From Gracilimonas sp965227785 (GTDB lineage: Bacteria; Bacteroidota; Rhodothermia; Balneolales; Balneolaceae), in assembly GCF_965227785.1 (NCBI RefSeq), contig NZ_OZ245785.1, positions 2,294,001 through 2,358,000 on the forward strand: a stretch of DNA of 64,000 nt, read 5' to 3'. Below the pieces are notes generated by a model that ran no database searches, was not told the DNA's origin, and worked only from the letters and a program-made list of their open reading frames with translations. Position numbers and translations under genes: made by a program. Positions 26,032 to 33,841 of this stretch are shown here, piece after piece (within the stretch, counting starts at the first letter, position 1; every line of letters starts with the position of its first letter).

Positions 26032-27343
26032 CAAAGTAACATATGGCGAGATTATTGAAGCTTTATCGCGGAAAACCGGTTTTAGCAAGCAGAAAAGTGA
26101 AGCCTTCGCTAAAGCGCTGATTTCGAAGGTAAAGCAGGAGCTGGAAGAGACGGGCAAAGCGTCCATTACCAATTTTGGAAGCTTTAAAGTGAAGGAAGTT
26201 GCAGAAAGGCAGGGCCAAAATCCTCAAACCGGTGAGCCGATTACTATCCCGGCTCATAATCGGGTTTCATTCACTCCATACAAAGCACTCCGTGAAGAAG
26301 TGAATGCTAAATTTGCCCATTTGGAAACTGAGTTGCTTGGGGAGAAAGAGGAAGGTGAGGGTAAGGATAAAACAAAGGACGAAGAAACGGTTGAGCCTGT
26401 AATATCCTCTGCAGAAAAACAGCAGGAGCCGGAAGAAAAGGTAAAGGATACGATCTTCCGGTTTGATGATGACCCCGAAGAAGATGAGGTGGAAGAAGAG
26501 AAAGCTGAAGAAGCTCCGACGGATGAGCCTGAACAGGATGATGCACGGGACGATGACCCTTTTGCCTTTGATGTGCCTGAGCAACATGAAGAGGAAGAAA
26601 GAGAGTCTGAACCGGTCCCTGATCCTGAACCAGAACCTGATTCCGAAACTGAATTGGAACAGGAAAATGAATCAGAATCTATTTCAGAAGAACCGTTTGT
26701 CAGAGAGGGGAAAAAAGAGAAGAGTAACTTAGCTCTAATCATGATGGTTGCCGCTTTGCTGGCTGTTGTTTTGGTATCGGTATGGTGGTTCTTTTTGCGA
26801 ACCGAACCAGCCAGTATGCCTGCTCAACAGGCAACGGTAGAACAGCCCGAAACACCACAAGTTGCTAATAATCAGCCATCACAAAGCGCAGAAAGCAGTG
26901 AGCCTGCTGAGAAAGCTAACGAAACCGCAGATGTGCAAAACCAAGAACAAAATGAAACGCAAACAGCTGCGTCTTCAGGAACTGTGAAGGAGGGGGCATC
27001 AGCTTCATCCGGTGGAGCAAGTACAAATGCTTCAAGCTACACGGTAAAGAAAAATGAATGGTATTGGGTGATTGGCAAGAACGTGTATGGAAAGTCACAG
27101 TTTTGGCCACTTATCTATCAGGCGAATTTTACCATGGATACTCATCCCGATTCGCTGGAGGATAATACATCACTGCAGGTTCCTGCTCTTGAAGGAACAG
27201 CTGCTAACCCAACCAAAGCCGATTACCGCCGACTGTCTGAAGCTTCACAAATGGTGTCTGATGCTTATAAGAAATTTGGCCTGAATGAAAAGGCCGGGGA
27301 GTATGCGCGTTTCGCAAAAAAGTGGCAGCGCCTGGGGAGCTGA
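26024..27343 (+). CDS. HU-like DNA-binding domain fused to a membrane anchor and LysM-like domain
   Basis: I take ATG 26024 (ATGAGTAA overlaps the previous stop) although an in-frame ATG at 26012 exists. Residues 1-92 are a clear HU domain (TYGEIIEALSRKTGFSKQKS, ASITNFGSFKVKE, ITIPAHNRVSFTPYKAL). Residues about 95-232 are extremely acidic and low in complexity. A single transmembrane helix follows at about 236-258 (LALIMMVAALLAVVLVSVWWF). After a Gln/Ser/Ala-rich linker, residues about 338-395 resemble LysM (YTVKKNEWYWVIGKNVYGKS). This predicts cytosolic DNA binding linked through the membrane to peptidoglycan. Confidence 0.8.
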   Translation: MSNKVTYGEIIEALSRKTGFSKQKSEAFAKALISKVKQELEETGKASITNFGSFKVKEVAERQGQNPQTGEPITIPAHNRVSFTPYKALREEVNAKFAHLETELLGEKEEGEGKDKTKDEETVEPVISSAEKQQEPEEKVKDTIFRFDDDPEEDEVEEEKAEEAPTDEPEQDDARDDDPFAFDVPEQHEEEERESEPVPDPEPEPDSETELEQENESESISEEPFVREGKKEKSNLALIMMVAALLAVVLVSVWWFFLRTEPASMPAQQATVEQPETPQVANNQPSQSAESSEPAEKANETADVQNQEQNETQTAASSGTVKEGASASSGGASTNASSYTVKKNEWYWVIGKNVYGKSQFWPLIYQANFTMDTHPDSLEDNTSLQVPALEGTAANPTKADYRRLSEASQMVSDAYKKFGLNEKAGEYARFAKKWQRLGS

Positions 27344-27355
27344 TTCTCAGGTGAG

Positions 27356-28504
27356 TTAATCGACTGAGGTCATGGTTACAAGGTCCAGTAAAATGGAGTC
27401 AGCGATTTTGAGCCCTTCCCGGGTAAGATGAATTCGTTCCCCCGTTTTGGCCTTTTCGTTTTCTTCCAGCTTTTGGAGGTAATTCAACTGCCGTTCGTTA
27501 AACTCAAACCGGTAATTATTTTTAAGCTCTTCCTTCGTAAGACCTTTTCTGGTTCTTAACCCAAGCATCAATCGCTCTTCCGCCAGGCTTGCCAGGTTTA
27601 ATTCTTCGGGCTCTGTTTTTTCTTTCCAGTCCCCATTGAGGTATGCGTTTAGGTTGCCGCGGTTTTTCCAGCGGGTCGCTGAGTGTTGACCTTTATTCCA
27701 CCAAAACGAGTGGGCACCGGGACCTAAACCAAGATAGTTTTGATGATTCCAATAGCTGGAGTTGTGAACGGCTTCACTGCCTGGTTTCGCATAGTTGCTG
27801 ACTTCATATTGTTGTATTCCGGATTGTGAAAGTTTATCAACTACCAGATCAAAGTGATCGGAAACGGTATCATCTTCAGGGGGAGTAATGCGGCCCAGCT
27901 TAACCTGCTTTCCAAGGCGGGTTTGAGGCTCTATAGTCAGTGAATAAGCAGAAATATGAGGTGGATTAAACTGAAGTATGGTATCAAGGTCTTGTTCGAG
28001 TATGTCCAAAGATTGCCCGGGATTTCCATAAATTACATCCACTGTAAAAACCCTGAATGCCGAATCTTCCAATATCTCCAGGCATTTCATTGCCTCTTCT
28101 GAGGTGTGTGCCCGGTTCATGAATTTAAGCAGCTCCGGATTGAATGACTGAATACCCATGCTGGCTCGGTTGATACCGGCAGATTTCAACCCCGATAAAT
28201 ACTCCCGGCTAACATCATCCGGGTTCATTTCCAGGGTGATTTCCTTCAGGTCTGTTTTGAATACATCATGGATGGCCTCGAGAATAGAAGTGACCTGCTT
28301 GGCTGTAAGGAGTGATGGGGTTCCGCCCCCAAAGTAGATGGACTGCACCGGTTCTTCGGTAAACTCTGTCTCTTTCTTGGAATGAATTTCGCGGATAAGC
28401 TCATCCACAAAGTCCTGTTTTTGCTGCTGCCGGGTGACGAAGTAAAAATCGCAGTACGAGCAGGCTTGTTTGCAAAAGGGGATGTGGATATAGAGGCCGC
28501 TCAT
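27356..28504 (-). CDS. hemW: Heme chaperone HemW (radical SAM)
   Basis: The 382-residue protein has the radical SAM cluster motif CKQACSYCDF near residue 11 and the SAM-binding IYFGGGTPSLL. The HemW-type pieces GINRASMGIQSFNPELLKFMNR and HNSSYWNHQNYLGLGPGAHSFW are also present. HemW, once annotated as oxygen-independent coproporphyrinogen oxidase, delivers heme to respiratory enzymes. The characteristic C-terminal HemN_C-like region with GLRTRKGLTKEEL completes it. The start coincides with MSGLYIHIPFC, the family's usual beginning. It follows a perfect 17-bp hairpin that separates it from the carbonic anhydrase gene upstream. Confidence 0.93.
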   Translation of the reverse strand: MSGLYIHIPFCKQACSYCDFYFVTRQQQKQDFVDELIREIHSKKETEFTEEPVQSIYFGGGTPSLLTAKQVTSILEAIHDVFKTDLKEITLEMNPDDVSREYLSGLKSAGINRASMGIQSFNPELLKFMNRAHTSEEAMKCLEILEDSAFRVFTVDVIYGNPGQSLDILEQDLDTILQFNPPHISAYSLTIEPQTRLGKQVKLGRITPPEDDTVSDHFDLVVDKLSQSGIQQYEVSNYAKPGSEAVHNSSYWNHQNYLGLGPGAHSFWWNKGQHSATRWKNRGNLNAYLNGDWKEKTEPEELNLASLAEERLMLGLRTRKGLTKEELKNNYRFEFNERQLNYLQKLEENEKAKTGERIHLTREGLKIADSILLDLVTMTSVD

Positions 28505-28524
28505 GCTGAAATTTTTGATTAGAA

Positions 28525-28563
28525 ATTATAGATTTTGAATTGTTTTAATTCAAAATCTATAAT
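28525..28563. repeat. Intergenic 17-bp perfect hairpin
   Basis: ATTATAGATTTTGAATT (28525-28541) and its exact complement at 28547-28563 enclose a 5-nt loop. It lies between the carbonic anhydrase gene and hemW, both on the minus strand. A closely related hairpin occurs at 44917-44961. It has no long T tract, so it is more likely a dispersed palindrome than a standard terminator. Confidence 0.7.
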
Positions 28564-28576
28564 TCAACATTTCCAA

Positions 28577-29119
28577 TTACTTTGTGTAGAAAGGATTCTC
28601 GTCGTACTGGTCTTTCTGCTGATAAGCCCGGGAATATCTAACGTAGTTGGTTGCGTATTGGGGAATGGAGGCGATTTCCTCATCCGTCAGCTTGCGTGCG
28701 GCTTTTGCGGGAGAACCCATATACATATAGCCGCTTTCCAGTGTTTTGCCCGGAGGTACCAAAGTTCCGGCAGCAACAATGACATCCGGTTCAATCGTTA
28801 CTTCATCCAATATGGTGGCGTTAATACCAATCAGTACCCGGTCTTTAATGGTGCATCCGTGAACAACGGCCCCATGACCAATCGTCACTTTATTGCCGAT
28901 AATGGTCGGGCCGGTTTGGTTCATTACATGGATGCATACATTATCCTGCACATTACTTTGATCCCCAACCTGAATGTAATTCACGTCTCCGCGGATCGTT
29001 ACGTTAAACCACACGCTGCTTTCCTTGCCAAGGGTTACGTCGCCAATGATGTCGGCACTGGGAGCCACAAAAACGGTGTCATCAAATTGCGGAGAACGTT
29101 TCAAGAATTCGTAAATCAT
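28577..29119 (-). CDS. Gamma-class carbonic anhydrase family protein
   Basis: The 180-residue protein (ATG 29117-29119; a longer in-frame start exists upstream but lacks family support) is a left-handed beta helix of hexapeptide repeats, for example ADIIGDVTLGKESSVWFNVTIRGD and VLIGINATILDEVTIEPDVIV. Metal-binding histidines appear in CIHVMN, IGHGAVVHGC, matching the gamma carbonic anhydrase/YrdA group. The MYMGSPAKAARKLTDEE end is also typical. YrdA-like members are often inactive as carbonic anhydrases, so enzyme activity is uncertain. The zinc-site pattern is complete by eye. Confidence 0.9.
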   Translation of the reverse strand: MIYEFLKRSPQFDDTVFVAPSADIIGDVTLGKESSVWFNVTIRGDVNYIQVGDQSNVQDNVCIHVMNQTGPTIIGNKVTIGHGAVVHGCTIKDRVLIGINATILDEVTIEPDVIVAAGTLVPPGKTLESGYMYMGSPAKAARKLTDEEIASIPQYATNYVRYSRAYQQKDQYDENPFYTK

Positions 29120-29206
29120 GGGGGGAGGATTATTAGTAAGGATTGATCGAGTTAAAAGGTAGGGAGAAAAAGGAATCAATATCCACCGGGATAGCAATTA
29201 GCCATA

Positions 29207-29243
29207 AGCTGTCAGTTTTGTAGGGGCATTAAAACTGACAGCT
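29207..29243. repeat. Intergenic 13-bp perfect hairpin (AGCTGACA family)
   Basis: AGCTGTCAGTTTT at 29207-29219 pairs exactly with AAAACTGACAGCT at 29231-29243. It is followed by further GCTGACAGCTGACGTCTGAA text shared with the repeat at 45361-45431. It lies downstream of radC on the minus strand. Confidence 0.7.
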
Positions 29244-29270
29244 GACAGCTGACGTCTGAAAGCTATAACC

Positions 29271-29987
29271 TTAAAGCAACTGCTCGCTTCTCAGGCTGGT
29301 GTAGTTATATCCGGCAATGATGATGTGATCTTCAACAGGGATGGAAAGTAACTTGCCGCATTCGGCCAATCGCTTGGTGAGCTGGACATCAGCACTGGAG
29401 GCTTTATTTCGTCCGGAGGGGTGGTTGTGGACCAGAATGATGGAGTTGGCTTCATTCAGTACAGCTTGTCGCATAACTTCAGCCGGATCCACGATGGTAG
29501 CTGTTTTTCCTCCGGTACTGATTCTCTGGTAGCCGGTCAGGATTTTCGCATTATTCAAAAAACCTACGACAAATGTTTCTTTGGAGAGATGCCGGAGTTT
29601 GGGAGCGAAATAAGCATTCGCATCTTCAGGGGAGGTGATTTGGACTTCTTCACCCAGTCCGGCTACTTCAATTCTTCTTGCCAGCTCGAAAGCGGCTTCA
29701 AGGGTGATGGCTTTTACTTTGGCTATTCCAGGAATAACTTTAAGTGCCTGCCAGTCTCTTCCGGAAAGATTATGAAGTCCGTCAAATTGGGTAAGCAAGG
29801 CCTTGGCGGTTTCAATCACATTTAGCTTGCGGGTTCCGGTACGGAGAAGGATGGCTAACAGTTCAGAGTCAGAAAGGGAATCAGCCCCGTAGCGCATGAG
29901 CTTTTCACGAGGTTGTTCATCCGGTTGCATATCTTTAACTGTTCGACTGTGGAAATGTTCAATGGAAAAGGATTCTTCATGTGTCAT
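29271..29987 (-). CDS. radC: RadC/JAB-domain protein
   Basis: The 238-residue protein has the N-terminal RadC helix-hairpin-helix-like region (REKLMRYGADSLSDSELLAILLRTGTR) and a JAB/MPN domain with the metal-binding pattern LVHNHPSGRNKASSADVQLT (His-x-His-Pro ... Asp). Despite the 'DNA repair' label in databases, its biochemical role is unclear. Family length is typical. Sequence features are complete, with no loss of metal ligands. It is preceded by a 17-bp hairpin that separates it from the DUF2975 operon. Confidence 0.92.
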   Translation of the reverse strand: MTHEESFSIEHFHSRTVKDMQPDEQPREKLMRYGADSLSDSELLAILLRTGTRKLNVIETAKALLTQFDGLHNLSGRDWQALKVIPGIAKVKAITLEAAFELARRIEVAGLGEEVQITSPEDANAYFAPKLRHLSKETFVVGFLNNAKILTGYQRISTGGKTATIVDPAEVMRQAVLNEANSIILVHNHPSGRNKASSADVQLTKRLAECGKLLSIPVEDHIIIAGYNYTSLRSEQLL

Positions 29988-30067
29988 AACTCTCTCTTTG
30001 TTTTATTTATTCTTTAAAGTGAGAGCGATTTGAAGACGATTCCTTACAAAGTTTTTTCAGTATTAGA

Positions 30068-30115
30068 GTGTTAAGGTGTTAACGTGCTAAAGTATGCGCG
30101 TTAACACCTTAACAC
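30068..30115. repeat. Intergenic 17-bp perfect hairpin (TTAACACC family)
   Basis: GTGTTAAGGTGTTAACG at 30068-30084 pairs exactly with CGTTAACACCTTAACAC at 30099-30115, with a 14-nt loop. It lies immediately after the Cro-type regulator gene at the end of the DUF2975 operon on the minus strand and may stop or attenuate transcription. Confidence 0.7.
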
Positions 30116-30128
30116 GAATGCACGTTAC

Positions 30129-30338
30129 CTACTCGTCTTCAGAGAACTCCAGGATATCACCGGGTTGGCAATTTAGCGCTTGGCAAATGGCTTCGAGGGT
30201 AGAGAAGCGAATGGCTTTGGCCTTTCCTGTTTTCAGGATAGAGAGGTTTGACATGGTGATACCCACCTCCTCCGAGAGTTCGGTGAGGCTTATCTTTCGT
30301 TTGGCCAGCATCACATCAAGGTTTACGATAATGGCCAT
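30129..30338 (-). CDS. Cro/CI-type (YozG-like) HTH regulator
   Basis: The 69-residue protein is a single HTH_3/Cro-type domain: LDVMLAKRKISLTELSEEVGITMSNLSILKTGKAKAIRFSTLEAICQAL reads as the classic five-helix fold in sections, ending with LNCQPGDILEF, the signature of the small YozG-like family. In many bacteria such genes follow DUF2975 membrane proteins, as here (2 nt after the last one), and the two are thought to form a regulatory pair. It probably controls its own operon. An imperfect palindrome upstream of the operon at 32412-32447 is a candidate site. Confidence 0.9.
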   Translation of the reverse strand: MAIIVNLDVMLAKRKISLTELSEEVGITMSNLSILKTGKAKAIRFSTLEAICQALNCQPGDILEFSEDE

Positions 30339-30340
30339 GG

Positions 30341-30961
30341 TTATACCGTCAGTTTGAGTTCCTGATACATTTCATGTCCCTTTTCAAAAACGGCCGCAAG
30401 AGCAAAGATCAGAAGCCCATAAATCAAATTACCTGGTTCAAAGTCAAGACTGATAGATAATTGATTGGCGGCTGTTATGGAGTCTATGGGCATTACAAAC
30501 AAACGATAAACAAGCCATGAAAGAGGTTCAAAAATGATAAGAAGCCCAGCGATCACTTTAAGCCTCTTAATATTTTCGGGAATAAATACCCGGTCGCTTA
30601 ATACCGATTTCAGGATCATTCGTAGCTGGTAAAAACCATATAAGAACAGTGTGATTCCAACAGCCAATGAAATCATCAAGCCAACATAAAGTCCACTGCT
30701 TATCTCTTTGATGTATGAAGAATCGAAAGTAGCATTTGCTGATTTAAGCTCGATGTTAGATGTATCAATGGAGGAATTAAGTACAATAGAAGAAGGGTCG
30801 ATCGGAACCGTGATGTTAAAACCATCAATCAGGTTCCCGAAAAAATGTTCTCCAACCGAAATGATTGCAAAAAAAGCTGCAAGCAATAGCAGTGCGTACC
30901 ATAAAAAATTAACGATTAAGTAGGAGTAATAAACAGAATGTTTGTTTTTTAGTGTTTCCAT
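30341..30961 (-). CDS. DUF2975 membrane protein (copy 3 of 3)
   Basis: Start chosen at ATG 30959-30961 (206 residues), 2 nt after the previous stop; an in-frame extension would overlap that gene. Four membrane helices are visible, including LIVNFLWYALLLLAAFFAII, LYVGLMISLAVGITLFLYGF and VIAGLLIIFEPLSWLVYRLF. The extracytoplasmic loop after helix 1 is polar. The last residues, MYQELKLTV, match the ends of the other two copies. DUF2975 proteins have no known activity but regularly sit next to a YozG-type regulator. Confidence 0.82.
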   Translation of the reverse strand: METLKNKHSVYYSYLIVNFLWYALLLLAAFFAIISVGEHFFGNLIDGFNITVPIDPSSIVLNSSIDTSNIELKSANATFDSSYIKEISSGLYVGLMISLAVGITLFLYGFYQLRMILKSVLSDRVFIPENIKRLKVIAGLLIIFEPLSWLVYRLFVMPIDSITAANQLSISLDFEPGNLIYGLLIFALAAVFEKGHEMYQELKLTV

Positions 30962-30963
30962 GG

Positions 30964-31704
30964 CTACACCGTCAGGTCTTGTTCGTTCTGCATTGGGATT
31001 CCTTTCCAAAGAAAAATAAGCACAAGCACCAATAGTATGGTGATAAAGATCATCGTCGGAGAGATACCTCCGGTGGGAGAAAGGTTAAGGTTAAATTCTT
31101 TATTCAGGAAATTTATCTTTCGCGCATATAGTAGGCCATCAACGATAAAAACAGCTAATACCATGAAAAAAAGTGTGGTAGCCCAACGGTATATTTTTTT
31201 TGAAAAAAGTTTCATGTAATCATCTTTGTTGAATGAAGAAACCCATACCAATAAAAACATAAACAGTATAAAACCACCTATGATAAATGCCATTTCCATA
31301 TAGAGCTGTTTTTTCCAGAATGAACGCTGGGATTCAGAAACCAGATAAGAGGGGTGACTCGACAGTCCCAAAATTTGCTCATCTTTAGAGGCAGCAGAAA
31401 GAATCTCAAACCTTTTCTCTTTGGAAGGAGAGAAGGTAAGGTCCTTCAAAGTCACATAGGTATACATGGTATCAATATTGGCCGTCTTGGTAAATCTAAA
31501 CGACAGGACTTCAAAAGAGTGAGTTGAACTGTAGGATGTCATATCGGTTGTTTTGTCGGGTGAGATATCGCTATCCAATACAGATTGTATTCCACTAAAT
31601 ACAGTGAATGCTACCCATACGTTGGTAATGGCAAAGAGCAGCATTAACCCAATAAATACTTTCTGGAAAAGAGATTCAGGGATTATTTTTTTGATGAATT
31701 TCAT
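30964..31704 (-). CDS. DUF2975-related membrane protein (copy 2 of 3, divergent)
   Basis: The 246-residue protein has the same four-helix plan as its neighbours: a first helix (VFIGLMLLFAITNVWVAFTVF), a polar loop of about 90 residues, then LYMEMAFIIGGFILFMFLLVWV, WATTLFFMVLAVFIVDGLLY and MIFITILLVLVLIFLWKGI. It ends MQNEQDLTV, the same closing LTV as the flanking copies. The body is the most divergent of the three, so the DUF2975 label rests on helix layout, the tail and context. Only 2-3 nt separate it from each neighbour in the operon. Confidence 0.65.
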   Translation of the reverse strand: MKFIKKIIPESLFQKVFIGLMLLFAITNVWVAFTVFSGIQSVLDSDISPDKTTDMTSYSSTHSFEVLSFRFTKTANIDTMYTYVTLKDLTFSPSKEKRFEILSAASKDEQILGLSSHPSYLVSESQRSFWKKQLYMEMAFIIGGFILFMFLLVWVSSFNKDDYMKLFSKKIYRWATTLFFMVLAVFIVDGLLYARKINFLNKEFNLNLSPTGGISPTMIFITILLVLVLIFLWKGIPMQNEQDLTV

Positions 31705-31705
31705 A

Positions 31706-32356
31706 TTACACCGTCAGTTTTTGTTCTTCATACATTCGGGCACCCTCTTTGAAAACATATCCCAACACGATGATAAAAATACCGGCCATCAGAAAATTCT
31801 CCCCAAACAAATCCAGAGAGGTGATGTCGATGCCATCCGGAAGTGATAAGCCGCTTAAGAGTGGCAGGGAAATAAAGTGCCCCATATTTAAAAATTGAAA
31901 GGAAAAGTTAATGAGAAAAGAAGCGATAAGTGTCCACCCAATCATATATAAATAGAAGGGATTGTTTGAATGAAATGGGTCTCCTTCTGCTACACTTCTT
32001 AAAACTTTTGAGAGCATGAATAGAATGAAAAAGAAAACAGCATTCTCATAAAGTTTTAATCCATTAAAGAAGAAAAAAGCACCTTTGATTTCTTCGTAGG
32101 GTCCGGAAACTTGCAGATTAGACTTCATGCGTTCAAGGATATTTAAGCTGATATTTTCAAGCTCGATATCGTTGTATTCTTCAAACTGTTGCAGTTCAAA
32201 GTGCACGGGGATATCATTTATTACGACACGCTCTTGTGACACAAAAGCTATAGACATGAACACCTCCGTTCCCACACTTATAATAATCAACCAATATCCG
32301 ATTTGGCATAAATAAAGTAGTAAGTAAGCAAGCGACCAGTCTTTTCTGAGTTTCAT
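31706..32356 (-). CDS. DUF2975 membrane protein (copy 1 of 3)
   Basis: The 216-residue protein is first in the operon. It has four hydrophobic spans: LLYLCQIGYWLIIISVGTEV, LYENAVFFFILFMLSKVL, MIGWTLIASFLINFSFQFL and MAGIFIIVLGYVFKEG. The closing segment FKEGARMYEEQKLTV is typical of DUF2975 proteins. The loop after helix 1 is polar and probably outside the membrane. With its two paralogues and the terminal Cro-type regulator it makes a four-gene unit, genes separated by 1-3 nt. The role is presumably membrane sensing linked to the regulator, which is inferred. Confidence 0.82.
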   Translation of the reverse strand: MKLRKDWSLAYLLLYLCQIGYWLIIISVGTEVFMSIAFVSQERVVINDIPVHFELQQFEEYNDIELENISLNILERMKSNLQVSGPYEEIKGAFFFFNGLKLYENAVFFFILFMLSKVLRSVAEGDPFHSNNPFYLYMIGWTLIASFLINFSFQFLNMGHFISLPLLSGLSLPDGIDITSLDLFGENFLMAGIFIIVLGYVFKEGARMYEEQKLTV

Positions 32357-32659
32357 AACAGACTATTTTGATTCTAATCTGACTTTAACTAAAATAATTT
32401 ATTTTTGAAAAGCAATAATTATTTATTGATAAACAATAAATTATTGCCGAATAAAGAAATTCCTAAATTTAGTAGAGAGATGGTATTATGTTCCAACTTA
32501 GCGTTAGGAGTGAAGGGGAGTTAGAAAAGCGAGCATTTCGCCAAAGAAAGAGGATGCCCAAACAGAACAACCACATTCCTTCCCCACAGGTTTAGTAGTC
32601 AGGTCTGGCTAATAAAGAACCGTTCAATGTTCAGTGTTGAATGTTCCTTGTTCGGTGTT
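32357..32659. other. 303-nt intergenic region with putative operator
   Basis: This gap precedes the DUF2975 operon and follows amn. It is very A+T-rich near 32385-32450, where an imperfect palindrome lies. The rest has no convincing reading frame. At 32622-32661 there are tandem GTTC/TGTT-rich words similar to text at 16634-16660, probably a degenerate dispersed repeat. No RNA gene is seen. Confidence 0.6.
32412..32447. promoter_or_regulatory. Putative operator of the DUF2975/HTH operon
   Basis: GCAATAATTATTTATTG and CAATAAATTATTGC (32434-32447) form an imperfect palindrome around ATAAA, with 8 bp perfectly matched at the centre and a 3-nt length difference further out. It is 56-91 nt upstream of the operon's first ATG. 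Binding by the YozG-like regulator is inferred. Confidence 0.4.
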
Positions 32660-33841
32660 CTATCCACTCCCACCCATCAGGGGTTCGTTGAAGGCGCGGA
32701 TGCTGGAATTAGGTAATCCCTCTGGATAGGCATCTTTCACCATTTGAAGAGCATCAATCACCATTTCCAGGTGCATCTCCTTGGAGTTTTGGTAGAACGA
32801 TTGAGCAGCGTCCGTAAGTTTGGGTTTACCATGCAGGGGTTTATCACTCACGCAAAGAAGGGTGGCGTGAGGAATGCGATACCTGAACCCATTAGTAGCC
32901 ACCGTCGATGATTCCATATCAATTGCCACACTCCGACTCATATGAATTTCTTCAACCGTTTTGGCTTTCGAGAACTCCCAGTTCCGGTTGGCGGTAGTGT
33001 AAACAGTTCCTATGCGATGCTCCATTTCATGCTGATCCAGCACTTCTTTCAGGTATCGATTTAGTATGTAGTTCGGAGAAATTGGAATTCCGATGGGGAA
33101 GAGGTCATCCAGCACACGGTCGGCCCGGTAGTATCCATTGGCGAGCACAAAGTCGCCGATGTCCTGGTGGTTTCGAAGTCCGCCGCAGTGTCCCACCATC
33201 ACCATGGCATCGGGGCGGAGTACACCTACGTGATCGGTAATGGTTTTAGCGTTGGATGGTCCCACGCCAATGTTGATAAGTGTAAGTCCGGAGTTATTGT
33301 CCATCTTGTGGTGATAGGCCGGCATCTGTACACCTTCCCGTTCCGGCTTCACGCAATCAGGAAACTTATCCAGGAAAACTTCCACATGCATATCGTAGTT
33401 GGTAAACAGGATGTACCGCTGGAAATCGGCCGGATCGGTTCCGGTATAATGACGAAGCCGGTCCAGAGAGATATCAATGCGTTCAGCCCGAAATAAAAAC
33501 AATTTCTTTTGGGTGATGTCCCAGTCACTTTCATCCAGGTTATCAAAAAGATCCGGGTTGTTCATGGGCAGGGCTTCCCGCGAAGGCTTTACAAAAACAG
33601 TAGCTCCATTACTTACCAGGCGTTCAATTTCACGCTTTAAGTACCAGCGATAAGCCTTGGGTTGAGCAAGCTCGCCATCAATCACCGGATTGTGTTTACT
33701 CCAGGTTCGCTCTACAATCATCTGAGGATATTTACCGGAGTCGTAAATTTCTTCCATCAGGTTGCACGCTTTATCAATAGCTTTTTTAAGTTCTGCCTCC
33801 GAAGAAAACTGATCTTTAACTAATTTGAGCGTATCTGACAT
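32660..33841 (-). CDS. amn: AMP nucleosidase
   Basis: I start at the ATG at 33839-33841 (MSDTLKLVKDQF, 393 residues); longer in-frame text upstream lacks family resemblance and overlaps the Nudix gene. The enzyme hydrolyses AMP to adenine and ribose 5-phosphate. The N-terminal AMP nucleosidase domain includes YPQMIVERTWSKHNPVIDGELAQP in pieces. The nucleoside-phosphorylase-like core has TLINIGVGPSNAKTITDH, VMVGHCGGLRNHQ and SVAIDMESSTVATNGFR. The start codon abuts that of the divergent Nudix gene with no spacer, forming CATATG. Confidence 0.93.
   Translation of the reverse strand: MSDTLKLVKDQFSSEAELKKAIDKACNLMEEIYDSGKYPQMIVERTWSKHNPVIDGELAQPKAYRWYLKREIERLVSNGATVFVKPSREALPMNNPDLFDNLDESDWDITQKKLFLFRAERIDISLDRLRHYTGTDPADFQRYILFTNYDMHVEVFLDKFPDCVKPEREGVQMPAYHHKMDNNSGLTLINIGVGPSNAKTITDHVGVLRPDAMVMVGHCGGLRNHQDIGDFVLANGYYRADRVLDDLFPIGIPISPNYILNRYLKEVLDQHEMEHRIGTVYTTANRNWEFSKAKTVEEIHMSRSVAIDMESSTVATNGFRYRIPHATLLCVSDKPLHGKPKLTDAAQSFYQNSKEMHLEMVIDALQMVKDAYPEGLPNSSIRAFNEPLMGGSG

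Noticed and set aside
26254..26742. 162-residue Ser-rich minus-strand frame
   Set aside because: It is the complement of the acidic low-complexity linker in the HU fusion gene.
28535..29146. 203-residue plus-strand frame opposite the carbonic anhydrase gene
   Set aside because: The minus-strand hexapeptide-repeat protein explains the region; this frame is a shadow.
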